DNA from: Sphingobacterium sp. CZ-2
GTDB lineage: Bacteria; Bacteroidota; Bacteroidia; Sphingobacteriales; Sphingobacteriaceae
DNA: 64,000 nucleotides
Reading direction: 5' to 3'
Assembly: GCF_004526235.1 (NCBI RefSeq)
Contig: NZ_CP038159.1
Location: 1,116,001-1,180,000, forward strand
This document shows, in pieces, positions 60,299-64,000 of this stretch. How positions within the stretch are numbered: the first letter of the stretch is position 1; every line of letters starts with the position of its first letter. The notes under the pieces are model-generated. The model did not search any database. It worked only from the letters and a program-made list of their open reading frames with translations, and was not told the DNA's origin. Position numbers and translations under genes: made by a program.

Positions 60299-61402
60299 TT
60301 ATAATTTTAAATCAATGTGTATCATTTTGCGCTTTTCATCAATGATGATGCTTCTAGGTATGGATTCAATGTTATAGAGGTTCTGAACGATCGGCCCTTT
60401 CCATCCCTGAAGTTCAGAAATATGAATGGCCCAATCGAATTTATGATTTTTTATAGCTTTTAACCAATTATTCCGATCATGGTCCAAAGAAATGGCCAAT
60501 ACGGTAAAATTCTCTCTTTCAGCATATTCTTTTAGTTTAGGAAGATTTTCGATACAGGGAACACACCAACTTGCCCAAAAATCCAAGAGTACTTTTTTAC
60601 CCCTAAAATCACTTAATTTTATGGTCTTTCCATGCATATCTTTCATGGAAAAATCTGGAGCCATCATGCCTACATTTATATGCTTTTTGGCGTTGATAAT
60701 CTTTTGAAGTCGTTTGCCTTCTTCGCTTTGCCTCAAGCTTTCATCCAACCCATTGAAGAGTTGTTCCAATTTTCCAACATCTTTGTTCAATAGGTTTGGC
60801 CGATAATAACTTAATAGATATAGGGAAGTATAATTTGAAGGGTTCTCTTCTATCAATGTGATTAGGTAAGGGTTTTTTTTGTCCAGATAATGAAAGGAAG
60901 AATCCATCAATTGATCCTGAATTGTCTCTTCCTTGCTGGAATTGGAAAGCTCCCTAAATTTATCGATCTCCTCCACATACAGATCATATAACTTATCGGT
61001 GATCTCCATTAATCGGAACCTTTCGTCTCCTGGGATAGTGAATGAACTGCTTATTCCTAAGGGCTTCCCGCTTTTTGGATTGAAATTTGGCTTGGATAAA
61101 ACGGCATGGCTGGTACCAGAACTTAACATAAACCATTTCTCAGAGCCATCCTTTTTACTGATCAAACGGGTGTATACCGCTGGCGTATTCATTGTTCCTT
61201 GGAAAACAAATTGATGATTCATAACCTGTACCGAGTCATGGACCATAGGATTTATATCACCATTGTTGATATGCTTTAAATAAAAAATTTCATTTTCAAG
61301 GTGAAGGGAACTATCGACCTTACAGATTAAAGTATATGCTGATTGAGCATATAACTTTGAAATGCTGAATAAAAAAACAATAAGGAGGAATTGTTTAAAC
61401 AT
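60299..61402 (-). CDS. TlpA-like thioredoxin protein with N-terminal DUF4369-like domain
   Basis: 367 residues from the ATG at 61,402. A signal peptide (MFKQFLLIVFLFSISKLYAQ) is followed by a DUF4369-like beta domain and, from about residue 235, the redoxin domain: APDFSMKDMHGKTIKLSDFRGKKVLLDFWASWCVPCIENL with the WCVPC active site. It ends SIPRSIIIDEKRKMIHIDLKL, which is short for the family; the end may be truncated. It is a periplasmic thiol-disulfide oxidoreductase. Confidence 0.8.
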   Translation of the reverse strand: MFKQFLLIVFLFSISKLYAQSAYTLICKVDSSLHLENEIFYLKHINNGDINPMVHDSVQVMNHQFVFQGTMNTPAVYTRLISKKDGSEKWFMLSSGTSHAVLSKPNFNPKSGKPLGISSSFTIPGDERFRLMEITDKLYDLYVEEIDKFRELSNSSKEETIQDQLMDSSFHYLDKKNPYLITLIEENPSNYTSLYLLSYYRPNLLNKDVGKLEQLFNGLDESLRQSEEGKRLQKIINAKKHINVGMMAPDFSMKDMHGKTIKLSDFRGKKVLLDFWASWCVPCIENLPKLKEYAERENFTVLAISLDHDRNNWLKAIKNHKFDWAIHISELQGWKGPIVQNLYNIESIPRSIIIDEKRKMIHIDLKL

Positions 61403-61481
61403 TTGAATAAATATAAGCATTTATTTAATTATGGTTTAAAAATTTCTATCAACTATACTGTTTTTTGATTGTTCTTAAGGA

Positions 61482-61622
61482 ATGAAACGCCCTAAATTTT
61501 TTGATTCTTGGACCGATAGGCAGTATGCTGCTTTTAAATGGTTCTTTTTATATCCAATGGGAATCATCTTACTGGGAAGATTGATTATTTATTTGGTGCT
61601 TATTTTGGATAAAAATCAATAG
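61482..61622 (+). CDS. 46-residue small membrane protein
   Basis: A frame from the ATG at 61,482 with AAGG just before it encodes MKRPKFFDSWTDRQYAAFKW, then one strongly hydrophobic helix (FFLYPMGIILLGRLIIYLVLIL) and a polar end. The composition (basic N-terminus, single helix) is typical of small membrane proteins. Function unknown. Confidence 0.5.
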   Translation: MKRPKFFDSWTDRQYAAFKWFFLYPMGIILLGRLIIYLVLILDKNQ

Positions 61623-62009
61623 GTTTTTACTTAATTTATAAAGACCGTTTTTAACCAATTTAATGAAAAAATATTTTCACCTTTTCCTATAAATCTTACT
61701 GATTGTCTTAATCTTATATTAGAAACATAGCTACAGAAGTTGGAGTTAATAAAGCTATAGCACAGAGATAAAAAAATCTTTTTGATTTGGTCAGGATTGG
61801 TTGGGTAGCACCAGCCGATGGTCGGAAACTTTTACCCTTTTATGGAAGTATAGCTTTCACGCATAAATTTTAAGAATTCTACCATTGAAAAACATAATTT
61901 TTAATTTCCCTTGTATAACAACAAGGGAAATTTTATATTTCCACTGATTTTCAAACACATACCACATATTTCTATAAAATAAACTACACATACCACATTT
62001 TCCCAAACC
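61623..62009. other. 387-base intergenic region
   Basis: I see no gene here. It contains a hairpin at 61,903-61,932 (listed separately). The remaining bases are AT-rich with no recognisable coding remnant. Confidence 0.4.
61903..61932. terminator. 12-base-pair hairpin, bidirectional terminator type
   Basis: AATTTCCCTTGT (61,903-61,914) pairs perfectly with ACAAGGGAAATT (61,921-61,932) around six bases. T residues follow on + and an A/T-rich tract on the other side. It lies upstream of the membrane-protein gene at 62,010. Confidence 0.65.
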
Positions 62010-62516
62010 ATGAAAAAAACGGAGCTCTTTATTTTTGCGATCAAAATCATTGGAATCATCCTCTTCTTATGGAGTATCAATTCCCTCAAGGAATTAAGCA
62101 TGTTCTTTTTTACCATACAAATGGCAAGAGAAACAGTAGTCATTTTGCCTTCATTAATAATTTTCCTGCTTATTCAATGGATCCTGGCTTATTTTCTACT
62201 TTTCAGAACAGAAATAATCATTAATCTATTAAAATTAAAGGATGAAAATCAACAAGAAATCCTTCAAAACAGCCAATTCAATTATGAAAAGATATTTCAG
62301 ATCGCTTTGCTTATTCTTGGACTTGCCATCATCATCCTAAATATTCCAGATTTTATTTTGTCTGTAATAAAAAACATGCTTCTCCTTCGGAAGGATGAAC
62401 CTTATCAAAAATTCCTATGGAATAATTTCGATATACATGGGCTTAAAATAATCCTGGGTGTCCTTTTAATCTTTAATAGTAAAAAAATTAGTAATTATTC
62501 AAAGCTTAATACATAG
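62010..62516 (+). CDS. hypothetical membrane protein
   Basis: 168 residues with four hydrophobic segments (about 5-22, 42-65, 92-120, 145-160), separated by a charged loop (LKLKDENQQEILQNSQF). No enzyme motif. It does not match a family I recognise. The next gene lies 71 bases downstream. Confidence 0.6.
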   Translation: MKKTELFIFAIKIIGIILFLWSINSLKELSMFFFTIQMARETVVILPSLIIFLLIQWILAYFLLFRTEIIINLLKLKDENQQEILQNSQFNYEKIFQIALLILGLAIIILNIPDFILSVIKNMLLLRKDEPYQKFLWNNFDIHGLKIILGVLLIFNSKKISNYSKLNT

Positions 62517-62587
62517 TTTAAATAAAAGAGCAGGTAAATTTAAAAGATTATATTATTTTTAAATCAATATCAAATTTACCTGATCAA

Positions 62588-63559
62588 ATGAAAAAACTTA
62601 AAATTAGCGCTATTCTACTTTTTACCATCCTTTTAAATACCCAAATGGCTTCTGCCCAATTCGGGGATTTATTGAATAAAGCAGGAAAAGCTGTTACCTC
62701 CAAAGGTGCACAGGCATTAGGGCTTGATAAAATTTTAAAGGAACCCGAAGCCATTAGCACCAGCTTTGACGATGTGGATCAAGAAGGCAAAGAAATGCCA
62801 GAGTTTGAAAGTAGTGCCAAATACTTGCCATTTTCAACATTGGCAAAAAATGGCGATGATGGCTATGTCCTGCAATCTGGACATTTTGAAATGATCAACA
62901 AAAGCTATTGCCTAAAAGCAGGAACCTACGCTCCGTCTGCTGGGGATGGATATATGTATGCGCCTATACTTGGTAAGAAAAAGGATATTGTAACCGCTAT
63001 CCTCAAAAGTGCAGAGAAACATCCTGAAGTGCAACAAACGGATATTCAAATGCTTCTTTGGACCATTATTGCCAAAACAAAGTTCATTGATTACAGTGGA
63101 CCGGTAAAAGAAACTGCATTACGTCTATTGACTGCAAAACAGATCCTGCAATTGGAAGGCGGTGCCTTGGGCATCCTCCCAATTGACGTCATGGCGAAAG
63201 CCAAATCGAGCATGCCACCTGCTATCCAAAAGATTTTCGAAGCTGAAAACAACATCCGCCAATTGGTTTCCTCCGGAAATTACACCTATGCCGAGTTCGA
63301 AAAATATGCGATCATGGCAGGAATGGCGCCAGTAAGAGCAGATATTCCGAGTGGAATCTGGACCTTACATCCCGATGGATATTATATCCGATATTACCCT
63401 TCAGGATATTCGCAAACCAAAGTGCAAATCTATGTTCCGGAAACATTAATTAAAGATAGAGGATCAAAAAAATTGATCTATGATGCAACGGATGATATTG
63501 CTTGCCCTGCAAATACAGGCTCCCAAAGACTAGCCCAAACCAATGAACCGATTAAATAA
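62588..63559 (+). CDS. exported hypothetical protein
   Basis: 323 residues with a signal peptide ending MASAQ. The mature part includes FGDLLNKAGKAVTSKGAQALGLDKIL, GTYAPSAGDGYMYAPILGKKKDIVTAILKSAEKHPEVQQTDIQMLLWTIIAKT and a C-terminal beta region (IWTLHPDGYYIRYYPSGYSQTKVQIYVPE). No family is recognised. The stop codon lies within a perfect hairpin. Confidence 0.65.
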   Translation: MKKLKISAILLFTILLNTQMASAQFGDLLNKAGKAVTSKGAQALGLDKILKEPEAISTSFDDVDQEGKEMPEFESSAKYLPFSTLAKNGDDGYVLQSGHFEMINKSYCLKAGTYAPSAGDGYMYAPILGKKKDIVTAILKSAEKHPEVQQTDIQMLLWTIIAKTKFIDYSGPVKETALRLLTAKQILQLEGGALGILPIDVMAKAKSSMPPAIQKIFEAENNIRQLVSSGNYTYAEFEKYAIMAGMAPVRADIPSGIWTLHPDGYYIRYYPSGYSQTKVQIYVPETLIKDRGSKKLIYDATDDIACPANTGSQRLAQTNEPIK

Positions 63560-63567
63560 TCGGTTCA
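63544..63567. terminator. 11-base-pair hairpin overlapping a stop codon
   Basis: TGAACCGATTA (63,544-63,554) pairs perfectly with TAATCGGTTCA (63,557-63,567) around AA. The stop TAA is part of the stem. The T run is weak, so termination strength is uncertain. Confidence 0.55.
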
Positions 63568-63701
63568 TTAGTTCCATTTCCATACCGAAGAACTTAAAAA
63601 TAAGATAATTAAACCCATAAACACTTCCTTAATCATTTGTTAATCTTATTTTAAAGCTGTTTCTTTACTTTTGAAAGAAATAAAAATATAATATAAGATA
63701 A

Positions 63702-64000
63702 ATGAAAAATTTATATTGGTCATTAATCGCCTGTATGATGACCGGATCGGTCTTCGCACAAGACCTAGCCAAAGGAACCGTATTTAACGACTTAAATGGA
63801 AATGGAAAACAAGACCGTAGAGAAAATGGGATTGAAGGTGTTGCCATCAGTAATGGAAAAGATGTTGTACTAACCAACAACAAAGGGAAATATGAAATCC
63901 CTGTCCAAAACGACAACATCATTTTTGTCATCAAACCTACCGGTTATGAATTGCCTGTTGATCAGGACAACCACCCAAAATTCTATTACATCCACAAGCC
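63702..64000 (+). CDS. calcineurin-like phosphoesterase, N-terminal part, 3' end outside window
   Basis: The ATG at 63,702 opens a frame running past the window end. The signal peptide ends SVFAQ. It continues GTVFNDLNGNGKQDRRENGIEGVAISNGKDVVLTNNKGKYEIP, the beta-sandwich N-terminal domain found ahead of calcineurin-like phosphoesterases in Bacteroidota. A TACTTTTG (-7 type) lies at 63,666-63,673. The catalytic part is not visible, so the activity is inferred. Confidence 0.7.
   Translation, partial: MKNLYWSLIACMMTGSVFAQDLAKGTVFNDLNGNGKQDRRENGIEGVAISNGKDVVLTNNKGKYEIPVQNDNIIFVIKPTGYELPVDQDNHPKFYYIHK

Noticed and set aside
61740..61860. Gene remnant in the 387-base gap
   Set aside because: Translations in all frames are short and show no recognisable motif.

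Overview
The window comes from a member of the Bacteroidota, most likely the family Sphingobacteriaceae (Sphingobacterium or Pedobacter-like). The evidence is two SusC/SusD pairs, a FecR/ECF-sigma pair typical of this phylum, MauE and DUF6520-like small proteins, and a conjugative transfer operon of the Bacteroides CTn type (TraE, F, G, J, K, M and N families). No identification was made by database search.

Positions 1 to about 48,523 read as the inside and right end of one integrative conjugative element (ICE). From left to right it holds: (a) two RteC-like regulators and an AraC regulator; (b) MauE-like and DUF6520-like small proteins; (c) cargo of two SusC/SusD/TlpA-thioredoxin modules (3.9-10.0 kb and 11.9-18.1 kb), the second with FecR and an ECF sigma factor, separated by two HTH genes and a lipoprotein; (d) the mobilisation region, with paralogous small DNA-binding proteins, two TOPRIM primase-like proteins, a 600-base non-coding block, a frameshifted cytosine methylase, a MobA-like accessory protein and a relaxase; (e) the tra operon (27.1-38.9 kb), a VirD4-like coupling protein, an M23 peptidase and an ArdC antirestriction protein; (f) an AT-rich cassette (44.5-48.3 kb) of an HTH regulator, an OLD-like ATPase-TOPRIM protein, a ParB-like protein and a Dam-type adenine methylase, which looks like a defence or restriction-type system. 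The element ends in a 3' fragment of a CAT-anticodon tRNA, the expected scar of integration into a tRNA gene. The integrase and the intact tRNA should lie left of the window.

The right part (50.3-64 kb) looks like chromosome: two immunity-like proteins, a DUF4932-like protein, a lipoprotein, a TPR protein, an MscS channel next to a fused HAD phosphatase/GT20 synthase (probably compatible-solute synthesis), a TlpA-like thioredoxin and exported hypotheticals. An IS1182-type element with a 9-base target duplication sits at the junction, inside what was the terminator hairpin of the tRNA.

The most striking unexplained signal is at 23,745-24,032. It is 36 consecutive 8-base units with no insertion or deletion, each starting with A and most of the form AT-NNNN-AT. 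A perfect two-step inverted repeat and a long imperfect hairpin follow directly, just upstream of the mobilisation genes. The second is the four-gene ATPase-TOPRIM/ParB/Dam cassette.
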